Below, in pieces: positions 7,210 to 15,800 of a stretch of DNA of 34,696 nt. The DNA is taken from assembly GCA_002700095.1 (NCBI GenBank), contig PACL01000040.1, forward strand, positions 1 through 34,696, written 5' to 3'. Both the position numbers and the translations under genes were made by a program. This DNA is from Fulvimarina sp. GTDB taxonomy: Bacteria; Pseudomonadota; Alphaproteobacteria; Rhizobiales; Rhizobiaceae. Each line of letters starts with the position of its first letter. Within the stretch, counting starts at the first letter, position 1. The notes beneath the pieces were generated by a model. That model saw only the letters and a list, made by a program, of their open reading frames with translations. It had not been told where the DNA came from and did no database searches.

Positions 7210-7725
7210 ATGAGCTATCTCGTCGTCTCCTCCCTCGCCGACATGCCGAAGACCGTCGCCGACCATGGCGCGCTCGACCTCGTCACGCTGATCAACGCCG
7301 AGACGGTGGTGGCGCGGCCGACGACGATCGAGGCGCGGCGCCATCTGTTTCTCGGCTTCAACGACATCGCCGAACCGATGGAGGGCTTCACCGCCCCCTC
7401 CAGCGATCATCTCGACCAGATGATCGCCTTCGGCAGCCGCTGGAGCCGCGACACTCCGCTGGCGATCCACTGCTGGGCGGGGATCAGCCGGTCGACGGCG
7501 GCCGCCTACATCCTGGCGCTGGCCATCAATCCGGATCTCGGCGAAGAGGCCCTCGCCCGCGAGCTTCGGCGCCGCTCGCCCTCGGCGACGCCCAACCCCC
7601 GGCTGATCGCGCTGGCCGACGAACGGCTGGACCGCGGCGGCCGGATGGGCGCGGCGATCCAGGCGATCGGGCGCGGCGAAGACGCCTTTGCCGGCCGCTC
7701 CTTCGTGTTGCCGCTGACCCTCTGA
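7210..7725 (+). CDS. Tyrosine/dual-specificity phosphatase-like protein
   Basis: A 171-aa protein with the cysteine-phosphatase P-loop HCWAGISRST at residues 87-96 (nucleophile Cys88, Arg94), which fits HCX5R followed by S/T. Upstream, FNDIAEP may supply the general acid Asp52. The fold is that of compact protein tyrosine or dual-specificity phosphatases; substrates are unknown. The start ATG 7210 has GGGA just upstream and gives a natural N-terminus. It follows the HD gene by 58 bp on the same strand and converges on the cyclase gene, with 17 bp between stops. Confidence 0.82.
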   Translation: MSYLVVSSLADMPKTVADHGALDLVTLINAETVVARPTTIEARRHLFLGFNDIAEPMEGFTAPSSDHLDQMIAFGSRWSRDTPLAIHCWAGISRSTAAAYILALAINPDLGEEALARELRRRSPSATPNPRLIALADERLDRGGRMGAAIQAIGRGEDAFAGRSFVLPLTL

Positions 7726-7742
7726 AGGGCCGGACGGCGCGG

Positions 7743-8972
7743 CTATTCCGCCGCCGCTTTCAGGGCCGTCCCGCCGCAGTCCTGCGGGGTGAAGAGCTCC
7801 ACCTTGTCCGCCACGCCGGCCAGTTCGTGGGCTCCCACCGACGACCAGCGGCCGGGCAGGAGCTCGGCGACGCGGGCGGTAGCCAGCACCGTGACGTCCA
7901 GCGTCTTGGTCAGCTTTTCGATCCGCTCGACCTCGGTGACGGTGGAGCCGATGACGGTGAAGGCGAGGCGCTCCGGCACGCCGATGTTGCCGAACACCAC
8001 CTTGCCGACATTCAGGCCGATGCCGAAGGCGATTTCGGCCTCGCCGCGTTCCCGTCGCACGGCGTTCACGGCGTTGCGCATCTCGAAGGATTCGGCGGTG
8101 GCCTGCAGCACCTTGCCCGCCAGCTGCTCGCCCTCGGCCCGCGTCTCCATCGGAAAAACGATCAGAACGGCGTCGCCGATGAAGGCGAGAACCTCGCCGC
8201 CGGCGCGGATCGCCGGGCGCGCGGCGCATTCGAAATAGTCGTTGAGGAGGGCGAGGAAGTCGTCGCTGGGAAGGCTCGCGGTCAGATGGGTCGAGCCGCG
8301 CAGGTCGGAATACCAGACGAGGGCCTTGGTGGTCGCCCCGTCGCCGAGGCGGATGTTGCCTTCCAGGACGCTGCGCCCGGCCTGCCGGCCGAGATAGGTC
8401 TCGACGATGTTGGTGGTGATCTGCTGCTGGATGATCGACTTGGAGACGAGGGCAAGGCTGCGCTGGATCTCCTGCAGGATGGAGAGATCCTCCTCGGTGA
8501 AGCCGCCGTCGCGGTCGCAGGCCCAGATCGCGATGATCCCCGAACCGCGCGATTCGATCCCCTTGCCCGGCTGCTTGAACTCGGTGCGCAGCGCCAGATA
8601 GTCGGTGAAGCCGTCGGCGGCGAGGCCTTCGAGCAACCTGAAATCGACCAGCCTGCCGGGCCCGGTCAAGCGCCGGCGCAGGATCTTCAGGTCGTTCTCC
8701 AGCATGTGGCGCAACGGGCTGGCCTGCCAAGCCTCGGTGTTGGAATCCTGGTGGTTGAAGTGGTCGAGGGTCGCCTCGCGATTCTCCCGGTCCCAGGAGA
8801 TCATCTCGGCCCGGAACAGCGGATGCAGCGTCGGCCAGTTCAGCCGGGCCCGGGAGATCGGAATGCCGATGCCGAGGAGCTTGATGCAGAGGCGGTAGAA
8901 CAGCTGCTCGAGCTTCGGCTCGCCGAGCGCCTCGCTGAGGAGCCATTCGTTGACCTGGTCGGCAAGCCCCAT
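7743..8972 (-). CDS. Class III adenylate/guanylate cyclase-like protein with N-terminal sensor region
   Basis: A 409-aa soluble protein. Residues about 1-200 look like a divergent GAF-like sensor region (GSGIIAIWACDRDGGFTEEDLSILQEIQ). The C-terminal half is a class III cyclase domain with metal-binding Asp223 in YSDLRGST and Asp267 in FIGDAVLIVF. Two positions depart from the usual pattern: the lysine normally before F-x-GD is Ala (VLAFIGD), and the transition-state Asn of V-N-x-x-x-R is Thr (STVTEVER), with Arg350 kept. It may be weakly active or have altered substrate choice. The start at 8972 has AAAGGGG seven bases upstream. It lies downstream of the cNMP-binding and MBL genes on the same strand. 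Confidence 0.88.
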   Translation of the reverse strand: MGLADQVNEWLLSEALGEPKLEQLFYRLCIKLLGIGIPISRARLNWPTLHPLFRAEMISWDRENREATLDHFNHQDSNTEAWQASPLRHMLENDLKILRRRLTGPGRLVDFRLLEGLAADGFTDYLALRTEFKQPGKGIESRGSGIIAIWACDRDGGFTEEDLSILQEIQRSLALVSKSIIQQQITTNIVETYLGRQAGRSVLEGNIRLGDGATTKALVWYSDLRGSTHLTASLPSDDFLALLNDYFECAARPAIRAGGEVLAFIGDAVLIVFPMETRAEGEQLAGKVLQATAESFEMRNAVNAVRRERGEAEIAFGIGLNVGKVVFGNIGVPERLAFTVIGSTVTEVERIEKLTKTLDVTVLATARVAELLPGRWSSVGAHELAGVADKVELFTPQDCGGTALKAAAE

Positions 8973-9117
8973 GGGCGGCCCCTTTCGCTGGGATCTTCAA
9001 AAGGCGCAGGGGACCCGGCGCGGCGGCCGCACCATGGATCCAGTCTCAAGGGAAGCACGCGGTTCCGGCCACTTCAAGGCAGAGGCGGAAGCGGGCACGG
9101 AGGCGTGCGCGAACCGG

Positions 9118-9945
9118 TCAGACAGCGATCGTCAAGCCTGTCCGGGCAACGTGGGCGCCGGGGAATTCGGCTGCCGCCTCGGCCGCCAGTTCCTCCAGCC
9201 AGTCGTCGGTGCGCGACACGTCGTGATGATAGATGAGCAGCTGCGGAACCTTCGCCGCGCGGCAGAGGCGCACCCCCTGCTGCCAGGTCGAATGGCCGAA
9301 GCCGACGAAGCGCTCGAAATCCGCGTCGATATAGGTGGAATCGTAGATCATCACCTCGGCCCCGGCGATGAACTCCACCAGCGCCGGATCGAGGGTTCCC
9401 GGCCGGTGCTCGGTATCGGTGATGTAGCAGATGGCCCGGCCGTCATATTCCACCCGATATCCCACCGCTCCATTGGGATGATCGAGCCGGAAGGTCTTCA
9501 CCAGGATGCCGTCGCCGAGATCCAGCGGCTGCGGCGGGCGGAAGTCGCGATAGTCGATCTTCGCCGCGAACTGCTTCGGCTTCACCGGAAAATAGGGCGG
9601 GCACATGAAGCCCTCGACCATCGCCTGGCAGGTGGTGGTGTCGTCGAGGAAATGGCCGGCGAAGATCCGCGCGGAGACGTGATCCTTGTAGAGCGGGATC
9701 AGGAAGGGCAGGCCCATGATGTGATCGAGGTGGCAATGGGTGAAGAGGATGTCGAAGTCGCTCACCCTCTCCTCGTAGAGCTTGCGCCCGGCGGTGACGA
9801 TGCCGGTTCCCGCGTCGAGGAAGATCAGCCTGTCGCCGCAGCGCAGCTCCACGCAGCTGGTATCGCTGCCATAGATCTGGTTCGCCGCCGCCGGAGCGGG
9901 GATCGATCCTCGCGCGCCCCAGACTGTCAGCTCGAAGCGGCTCAT
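9118..9945 (-). CDS. MBL-fold metallohydrolase, possible cyclic-nucleotide phosphodiesterase
   Basis: A 275-aa metallo-beta-lactamase-fold enzyme beginning MSRFELTVWGARGSIPAP. The metal motif is HCHLDH (His70, His72, Asp74, His75), with further likely ligands His156, Asp177 and His218. H-x-H-L-D-H-[LIVM]-x-[GS] is also the beginning of the class II cyclic-nucleotide phosphodiesterase signature, although the following residues (PFL) do not fit it fully. Other relatives include RNase Z-like and PhnP-like phosphodiesterases. Its ATG overlaps the stop of the cyclic-nucleotide-binding gene by 4 bp and a cyclase gene follows, so hydrolysis of a cyclic nucleotide is an attractive but unproven role. 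Confidence 0.85.
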   Translation of the reverse strand: MSRFELTVWGARGSIPAPAAANQIYGSDTSCVELRCGDRLIFLDAGTGIVTAGRKLYEERVSDFDILFTHCHLDHIMGLPFLIPLYKDHVSARIFAGHFLDDTTTCQAMVEGFMCPPYFPVKPKQFAAKIDYRDFRPPQPLDLGDGILVKTFRLDHPNGAVGYRVEYDGRAICYITDTEHRPGTLDPALVEFIAGAEVMIYDSTYIDADFERFVGFGHSTWQQGVRLCRAAKVPQLLIYHHDVSRTDDWLEELAAEAAAEFPGAHVARTGLTIAV

Positions 9946-10412
9946 CGCGGGCGCCCCTGCCCCGCGGCCAGATTGCGCGCCCGCACCAGCTCCTCGTTGG
10001 TGTGGGAGAGCCGCTCGGCCAGCCCGCGCATCACCTCGGTGGCGATCTCGGGAAACTGCCGCACCAGCTGCAGGAAGGCTTCCTTTCGCACCCGGAGCGC
10101 CGAGAGCTTCGTCGTCGCCGTCACCGTCGCGGTGCGCGGCACGTCGCACAGGATCGAGATCTCGCCGACGACGTCGCCGGTCTTCAGCGAGGCGACGACG
10201 AAATCGCCCGTCTCGGCGGCAATCGAGACGTCCGCCTCGCCCTCCATCAAGACGAAGGCGGCGTCGCCGGTCTCGCCCTGGCGGCAGAGCACCTGGCCCT
10301 GCCGGTAGGTGACGGTCTCGGCCGTGTAGGCGATGAGCTTCAGCCGGCTCGGTTCGATCCCGGCGAACAGCGGCACCGCCCTTAAAAGGTCGATTTCGGA
10401 TTTCAGAAGCAT
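9942..10412 (-). CDS. Free-standing cyclic-nucleotide-binding domain protein
   Basis: A 156-aa protein consisting almost only of a cNMP-binding (CAP_ED) beta-roll. The phosphate-binding cassette is visible as GEISILCDVPRTATVTA, with Gly83-Glu84 and Arg93-Thr94 in the canonical places, so ligand binding is likely. There is no helix-turn-helix after the domain; instead a helical tail (residues 115-150) ends the protein, so it is not a transcription factor by itself. ATG 10412 (MLLKSEIDLL) was chosen because the domain begins immediately; longer in-frame extension is Arg/Pro-rich. It is coupled by ATGA to the MBL hydrolase gene. Confidence 0.88.
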   Translation of the reverse strand: MLLKSEIDLLRAVPLFAGIEPSRLKLIAYTAETVTYRQGQVLCRQGETGDAAFVLMEGEADVSIAAETGDFVVASLKTGDVVGEISILCDVPRTATVTATTKLSALRVRKEAFLQLVRQFPEIATEVMRGLAERLSHTNEELVRARNLAAGQGRPR

Positions 10413-10638
10413 CGTCCCCGACCCTTGCCTCTCGCAATCTCTCGGACGCCGGTCCCCGTCCGGCGCTTCGCGTCGACGGCCACCGCGTCCGGAACGTCCC
10501 GCAAGATCCTGCCGGATGGCCGGCCGAAGCTGCCGCTCGCAGGTTCCGCGGGCGGAGCTTGGCACGTCTTTGCCGGCCGCATCAATAGCATGGCACGCGA
10601 GCCCGCGCCCGGAACGCCGGCAATGAGGGTAAACGCTC

Positions 10639-13341
10639 TCACATCACCTCCTGCGGCGGCGAAGCCTCGCTCTCCTGCCCCTGCATGCGCCCTTCGCGGA
10701 ATTCGATCACCCGGTCGAAGAGGTCGGCGTGATCGGCATGGGCGAGCACCCAGAGGATGGTCTGGCGCGGCGTGTCGAGGCTCTGCCTCGACCTGATGAT
10801 CTCGGCGGCGATGCGGCGCTGGGTGTCGCCGTCGAGCGCCGAGAGCGGGCGGTTGAGGACGAGAAGGTCGGGCCGCTTCACCAGCGCCCGGCCGAGCGTC
10901 AGCTTCTGCTGCTGGCCGGAGGAGAGGCGCTTGGCGCCGCTGCCGATGTCGAAGCCGAGGCCGAGATCGAAGACCACCTCGAACAGGCCGGTCTCGTGCA
11001 GCGTCGCCGACAGCACCTGGTTGATCCGGCCGGAGGCTTCGGCGTAGCGGGTGACGATGCGGCCGAACAGGATGTTGTCCTGCAGGCTCGCCGCCCGGTT
11101 GATGCCGGCCGCGTCATGCCGGAACACCGACGTCGACAGGTCGGGGCCGAGATCGTCGGCAAAGTGATCGCGCGCCGAGACGACCTGGTTCCTCAGCGCA
11201 TCGTCGAGCAGACCGAGGCGGTGGCGCGGCTCGACATAGCCGAAGGCCAGCCGCTGGAAGGCCTGGCGATCCTTGTCGTCGCGCTTGCCCTCGCCATCGG
11301 TCCGCCGTAGCGCGGCCCGGTAGAGCTCGACGTCGTCCGGCGACATCAGCTCGATATCGTCGAGCAGCGGGTTGTCGGCGGCCAGATCGCCGAAGATCTC
11401 GATCAGCGTCTCGGCGATCTGCCGGCCCATCAGATAGAGCCGTTCGTCGAGCCCGGTGGCCCGGAGCGCCGCCTGGACCGAAGCCCGGCCGGCCATCGGC
11501 GCCTCGACCTCGGCGTCCGGGTCGGCGGTGCCGAAGACGAGGTTCTCAAACACCGTCGCGTAGTCGGAGTATCGGCTCTTGTCGAAGCTCTCGAAATAGT
11601 CCTCGTCGCCGCCCTCGATCAGGAGCTGGCGAAACCGCGCGCGGGCATCGAGGATCCGGTCGGGAACGCCGTCGGCCAGCCTCTCGGGAAGCTTGCCGCG
11701 CAGTCCGAGGCGCGCGATGTCGGACTTGAGCTCGACGATGTCGAGCACCTCGGCAAGCCGGGCGGGCAGATCCTGCGGCCCGCCGACGCCGGCGGCCTCG
11801 TAGTCGATCCAGTCGTCGCGGATGTCGAGGTCGAGATTGCCCGACAGCCGCGCCTCCTCGAGGCGCATGATCTCGGCCCGGTCGGTGCGCTCGACATGGC
11901 GCGTCGGCACATGCTTCAGACCATAGGTCAAAACGTCCCGCACGCTCATCTGCGGCAGGTAGAGGCTCGACGCGGAGTAGCCGAGCCGCCGGCCGGGGAT
12001 GGCGTCCGGCATCGACTCCAGCGCCGAGCCGGCAAAGGCGATCCGCCCGCCCGCCGGCTGGATCAGCCGGACCAGCGCGTCGGCGAGATATTCGCCGCCG
12101 CCGCCCGGCGGGCCGACGACCGCCACCGTCTCGCCGGGGGCCAGCCGCAGCGTCGTCGGATAGAGCAGCTCGTTGCCGGAATCGTCGCTGACCTTGAGGC
12201 CCGACACCGTCACCTCGCCGTCGAGCTTCGGCGCCGCGTCGAAGCTCACCTTCTGGAGATCGGCGGGCACGAGATCCGGCATGACGAACTGCTCGCGGAT
12301 CTGGGCGTATTTCGACTGGACGTCGACGCGGTTCTGGTCCCAGGCGATCAGCTCCTTCAGCGGCGCCGGCAGGTCCTTGTAGGCGGCGATGACGGCGACC
12401 AGCTGGCCGATGTCGAGCCGGCCGGTGATCACCAGATAGCCGCCGCCGAGATAGAAGATGAACGGCGTCATCTGGGCGATCAGGTTGTTGAGGAAGTTCA
12501 CGAAGAACTTCCACTGGTAGAAGTCGTAGCGGATCTTCAGGATCCTGCCGAGGCGGTCGCCGAGCTCGGCCCGCTCCCAGTTCGACGTGTCGTTGGTGCG
12601 GATCGAGGGGATGGCCTCGACCACCTCGCCGATGCGTCCGGACAACAGGCGAGCCGTCAGCTGGCGCGAGCGTGCGAGGACGATGAGCCGCCGCCGCATG
12701 CGGGGAATGAGGATGATCTGAAAGAGGACGATGCCGCCGGCGACGAGCCCGAGCCAGAAGTTCTGCAGGACGATGAAGAACAGGGCCGTCAGCGCCTGGC
12801 TGAGCAGCAGCGCCGGATCGGCGAAGGCGCTGCCGCCGAAGCCGCCGACCGGCTCGGTCTCGTCCTTGATCATCGAGGCGATCTCGGAGCCGCGCACCTG
12901 CTTGAAGCGGCCGGAGGGAAACCGCAGCACCCGGTCGACCAGCTGAAAGCGCAGGCGCCGCAGCAGCCGCTCGCCGAGCTTGCCCTTGTAGGTGGACAGG
13001 TAGAACTTGAAGAGGCCGTTGACGATGACGAAGAACAGGAAGGTCAGGGACAAGGCGATCAGCACCCCGAACCGGTCGAGATCGACGCCGTCGGAGATGC
13101 GCAGCTCGCCGCCGCCGAGAAACCCCGGCAGGGGCAGGCTGAAGCCGAACAGCGTCTGGGTCTGCCCGGGCTGCCAGTCGCCCGAGATCGGCCCGTTGAC
13201 GATGCGCTTCGGCAGGTCGAGGGTCAGGTAGTAGAGCGGCAGCGACATGGCGAGGACGCCGAACAGCCACAGCTGCTGGCTGCGGGTGTAGCGCCAGACA
13301 TAGCGAAAGATGCTTTCGTCGAGCTCGTCCGAAGACGTCAT
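10639..13341 (-). CDS. ABC exporter (permease fused to degenerate, enlarged ATPase domain)
   Basis: A 900-aa protein. Residues about 20-340 form a type I exporter membrane domain with helices near 23-41, 91-113, 181-222 and 288-325. The nucleotide-binding part is abnormal: the Walker A place reads GPPGGGGEY (410-418), lacking the Lys and Ser/Thr; Walker B reads LLVLNRP (826-832), with the metal Asp and catalytic Glu changed to Asn and Arg. The signature LSSGQQQ (806-812), D-loop SALD and H-loop His868 remain. Walker A and signature are about 390 residues apart rather than about 120. The insert contains YLPQMSVRDV, ATVFENLVFG and ASLQDNILFG, like repeated Q-loop-region motifs. ATP hydrolysis is doubtful. 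Its ATG overlaps the upstream gene's stop by 4 bp. Confidence 0.85.
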   Translation of the reverse strand: MTSSDELDESIFRYVWRYTRSQQLWLFGVLAMSLPLYYLTLDLPKRIVNGPISGDWQPGQTQTLFGFSLPLPGFLGGGELRISDGVDLDRFGVLIALSLTFLFFVIVNGLFKFYLSTYKGKLGERLLRRLRFQLVDRVLRFPSGRFKQVRGSEIASMIKDETEPVGGFGGSAFADPALLLSQALTALFFIVLQNFWLGLVAGGIVLFQIILIPRMRRRLIVLARSRQLTARLLSGRIGEVVEAIPSIRTNDTSNWERAELGDRLGRILKIRYDFYQWKFFVNFLNNLIAQMTPFIFYLGGGYLVITGRLDIGQLVAVIAAYKDLPAPLKELIAWDQNRVDVQSKYAQIREQFVMPDLVPADLQKVSFDAAPKLDGEVTVSGLKVSDDSGNELLYPTTLRLAPGETVAVVGPPGGGGEYLADALVRLIQPAGGRIAFAGSALESMPDAIPGRRLGYSASSLYLPQMSVRDVLTYGLKHVPTRHVERTDRAEIMRLEEARLSGNLDLDIRDDWIDYEAAGVGGPQDLPARLAEVLDIVELKSDIARLGLRGKLPERLADGVPDRILDARARFRQLLIEGGDEDYFESFDKSRYSDYATVFENLVFGTADPDAEVEAPMAGRASVQAALRATGLDERLYLMGRQIAETLIEIFGDLAADNPLLDDIELMSPDDVELYRAALRRTDGEGKRDDKDRQAFQRLAFGYVEPRHRLGLLDDALRNQVVSARDHFADDLGPDLSTSVFRHDAAGINRAASLQDNILFGRIVTRYAEASGRINQVLSATLHETGLFEVVFDLGLGFDIGSGAKRLSSGQQQKLTLGRALVKRPDLLVLNRPLSALDGDTQRRIAAEIIRSRQSLDTPRQTILWVLAHADHADLFDRVIEFREGRMQGQESEASPPQEVM

Positions 13342-15332
13342 GCCTGCGTCTCCAGCGCCGCCTCGGCGCTTAGCACGGGCGCGGCGTGCCGGCTTGGAGC
13401 GGGCCCGAGGAAGCCGAGATCGGCGGCGCGGACGAAATGGCCGGGACGGGCTTCGAGAAGCGGCGGCATCGCAAGACCCGGCCGGACGGTGAAGGGCGCC
13501 GGCCAGTCGCGCCGGCCGATCAGCCCGGCCTCCGGCAGATGCGAGAAGTCCAGCGGCCGGGAAAGATCGGCATGGGGCACCGCCTCGATCAAGAGGCGGG
13601 TATAGGGATGCAGCGGTTCGCGGAAGAGATCGGCGCGCGGCGCCATCTCGACGACGGCGCCGTCGCACATCACCACGATCCGGTCGGCGATGTGGTTCAC
13701 CACCGCGAGATTGTGGGTGATGAAGACGTAGGTCAGGCCCGACAGCCGCTGCAGATCGCGCAGGAGATTGAGGATCTGCGCCTGCACCGAGACGTCGAGG
13801 GCGGCGACCGGCTCGTCGCAGATGAGGATTTCCGGCTCCAGCGCCAGCGCCCTAGCAATGCCGATCCGCTGGCGCTGGCCGCCGGAGAAGCTGTGCGGGT
13901 AGCGCGCCGCATGGCTCGGCTCCAGCCCGACCGCGGCGAGCAGCCGCTCCACCCTCGCCCGCCTTTCGCCCGCCTCGCAGAGGCCGTGGATCTCCAGAGG
14001 CTCGGACAGGATCGCGCCGACGGTCATGCGCGGATCGAGGGAGGAGAACGGATCCTGGAAGACGTATTGCATCCGCTTGCGGACCTTGAACATCGTGTCC
14101 CGGTCGGCGGCGACGAGGTCGACGGGTCCGTCGGCCCCATGGAGGACGATCGAGCCGGCATCGACCGGCACCGCGCGCATCAGGGCCCTCGCAAGAGTCG
14201 TCTTGCCGGAGCCGGATTCCCCGACGAGGCCGAGGCATTCGCCGCGCCGGACGGTGATCGAGACGTCGTCGAGGGCCCGGATCACCTGCGCCGGCGCCCG
14301 CCCCACCAGCTTTCTGTCGCCGCGCAGGGAGAAGCTCTTGGTCAGCCCCCGCGCCTCGACCAGCGGCTCACCGACGGGACCGCTCGCCTTCGGCCGGATC
14401 AGGACGTCGGCGTCGATCTTGATCTCGCGGATCGGCGTCAGCCGCCGGCGCTCGGAGTCTGAGAAATCCGGCACCGCCTTCATCAGCGAAATCAGATAGG
14501 GATGGCTCGGCCGCGAAAAGATCGTCTCGACCGGACCGGACTCGACGATGCGGCCGTGATGCATCACCACCACCTCTTCCGCCAGATTGGCGACGACGCC
14601 GAGATCGTGGGTGATCAGGAGCAGCGCCATGCCGAGCTCGGCCTGGAGATCCTTCAGGAGCTTGAGGATCTGCGCCTGGAGGGTGACGTCGAGGGCGGTG
14701 GTCGGTTCGTCGGCGATCAACAGCGGCGGCCGGCACATCAGCGCCATGGCGATCATCGCCCGCTGGCGCAGCCCGCCGGACAATTCGAACGGATACATGC
14801 GCATCGCGCGCGTCGGCTCGGGAAAGCGCACCAGCCGCAGCGTCTCGGCCGTCAGTTCGGCGATCTCGGCCTTCGAGGCGCGGCGATGGACGGCCGCCAT
14901 CTCTCCGATCTGGTCGCCGAGTGTGTGGAGCGGCGAGAACGCCGTCATCGGCTCCTGGAAGACCATGGCGATGGAGCGGCCGCGGATCGAGCGGAACTGC
15001 GGCGCGGCGCGGGGGATCGTCGCCAGGTCCACCACCCCCATCTCGCCGTCGCGAAACAGGATGCGGCCGGAGGTGATGACACCGTTCTTCGGCAGAAGCC
15101 CGAGGATCGCCTGGGAGGTGACCGACTTGCCGGAGCCCGATTCGCCGACGAGGGCGACGGTGCGCCCCGGCGCGACCGCCATGGAGAAGCCCGCCACCGC
15201 CTTGGTGGTACCGGCCATGGAGCGGAACTCCACCGACAGGTCCTCGATCGCCAGGAGCGCCGACGCCGCCCGGTCGGCCTGAACCGGAACCTCACGCGAT
15301 GCCGAGGACGAAAGCACCGCTGCGTCACTCAT
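13338..15332 (-). CDS. Fused double ATPase of peptide/microcin-type ABC importer (YejF-like)
   Basis: A 664-aa protein with two complete ATPase domains in tandem. Domain 1 has Walker A GESGSGKS (63-70), signature LSGG (184-187) and Walker B LLIADEP (204-210). Domain 2 has GESGSGKTT (from 371), FSGGQRQR and ILICDEP. Both end with HPYL/HPYT segments typical of the oligopeptide family. Such fusions (YejF, GsiA, or DppD plus DppF) energise uptake of peptides, glutathione or microcin C-like compounds. The matching permeases and binding protein are not adjacent; a family 5 binding protein is encoded 14 kb away. Start ATG 15332 (MSDAAVL) is preferred; ATG 15347 is possible. It is the first gene of a pair with the degenerate exporter. 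Confidence 0.9.
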   Translation of the reverse strand: MSDAAVLSSSASREVPVQADRAASALLAIEDLSVEFRSMAGTTKAVAGFSMAVAPGRTVALVGESGSGKSVTSQAILGLLPKNGVITSGRILFRDGEMGVVDLATIPRAAPQFRSIRGRSIAMVFQEPMTAFSPLHTLGDQIGEMAAVHRRASKAEIAELTAETLRLVRFPEPTRAMRMYPFELSGGLRQRAMIAMALMCRPPLLIADEPTTALDVTLQAQILKLLKDLQAELGMALLLITHDLGVVANLAEEVVVMHHGRIVESGPVETIFSRPSHPYLISLMKAVPDFSDSERRRLTPIREIKIDADVLIRPKASGPVGEPLVEARGLTKSFSLRGDRKLVGRAPAQVIRALDDVSITVRRGECLGLVGESGSGKTTLARALMRAVPVDAGSIVLHGADGPVDLVAADRDTMFKVRKRMQYVFQDPFSSLDPRMTVGAILSEPLEIHGLCEAGERRARVERLLAAVGLEPSHAARYPHSFSGGQRQRIGIARALALEPEILICDEPVAALDVSVQAQILNLLRDLQRLSGLTYVFITHNLAVVNHIADRIVVMCDGAVVEMAPRADLFREPLHPYTRLLIEAVPHADLSRPLDFSHLPEAGLIGRRDWPAPFTVRPGLAMPPLLEARPGHFVRAADLGFLGPAPSRHAAPVLSAEAALETQA

Positions 15333-15454
15333 CGACCCGTTTCCCATCTGCGCCGTCTGACGGCTGAACGCATTGCCTCTCTCTGTGCCGAGGCTTTCGT
15401 TGCATTATCACGACAGCGGCGCCGCTTCGCCAGCGATTTCGTCGCGGATCGCTG

Positions 15455-15483
15455 TTGCGAATGTTGTGTACACAATTTATGTT
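15455..15483 (+). promoter_or_regulatory. brnTA promoter with internal palindromic operator
   Basis: A -35-like TTGCGA (15455-15460) and a -10-like TATGTT (15478-15483) are separated by exactly 17 bases. The perfect palindrome TTGTGTACACAA (15464-15475) fills the spacer. BrnTA systems are known to repress their own promoter through the BrnA antitoxin, so this is the natural autoregulatory operator. The surrounding 40 bp is more AT-rich than the rest of the window. Operator identity is inferred. Confidence 0.55.
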
Positions 15484-15500
15484 CTAGACAGGATGGACCG

Positions 15501-15800
15501 GTGATCCCGAACCTGACGTTCGAATGGGACGAGGCAAAAGCCGGCGCCAATCTGGCCAAGCACGGAGTTTCTTTCGTCGATGCCGCGCAGATCTTCGCCG
15601 GGCCGATCCTGCGCGTTCGAGACGGTCGCGCGGACTATGGCGAGGAACGTTTTCGAGCCATCGGCGAAAACCGCGGACGAGTTTTCGTCGTGGTGTTCAC
15701 CCTGCGAGGCGCGACGATTCGACTGATTTCAGCCTGGAAGGCAGGACGCCATGACCGAAAACGCTACGAGCAGATACACGCTGGCCGATCTGATGGGTAA
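15501..15800 (+). CDS. brnT: BrnT-family ribonuclease toxin
   Basis: A 99-aa BrnT toxin. FEWDEAKAGANLAKHGVSF at the N-terminus and EERFRAIG in the middle are family hallmarks; active members are RelE-like ribonucleases that arrest translation. The start is a GTG at 15501 (an ATG eight bases earlier is out of frame and stops at once), with AGGATGG upstream. The usual ISARxA motif near the C-terminus reads ISAWKA, with TGG where CGG would give Arg. The toxin could therefore be weakened. The protein runs about nine residues past the common end RRYE, and its 3' end overlaps the antitoxin gene by 50 bp. Confidence 0.87.
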   Translation: MIPNLTFEWDEAKAGANLAKHGVSFVDAAQIFAGPILRVRDGRADYGEERFRAIGENRGRVFVVVFTLRGATIRLISAWKAGRHDRKRYEQIHAGRSDG

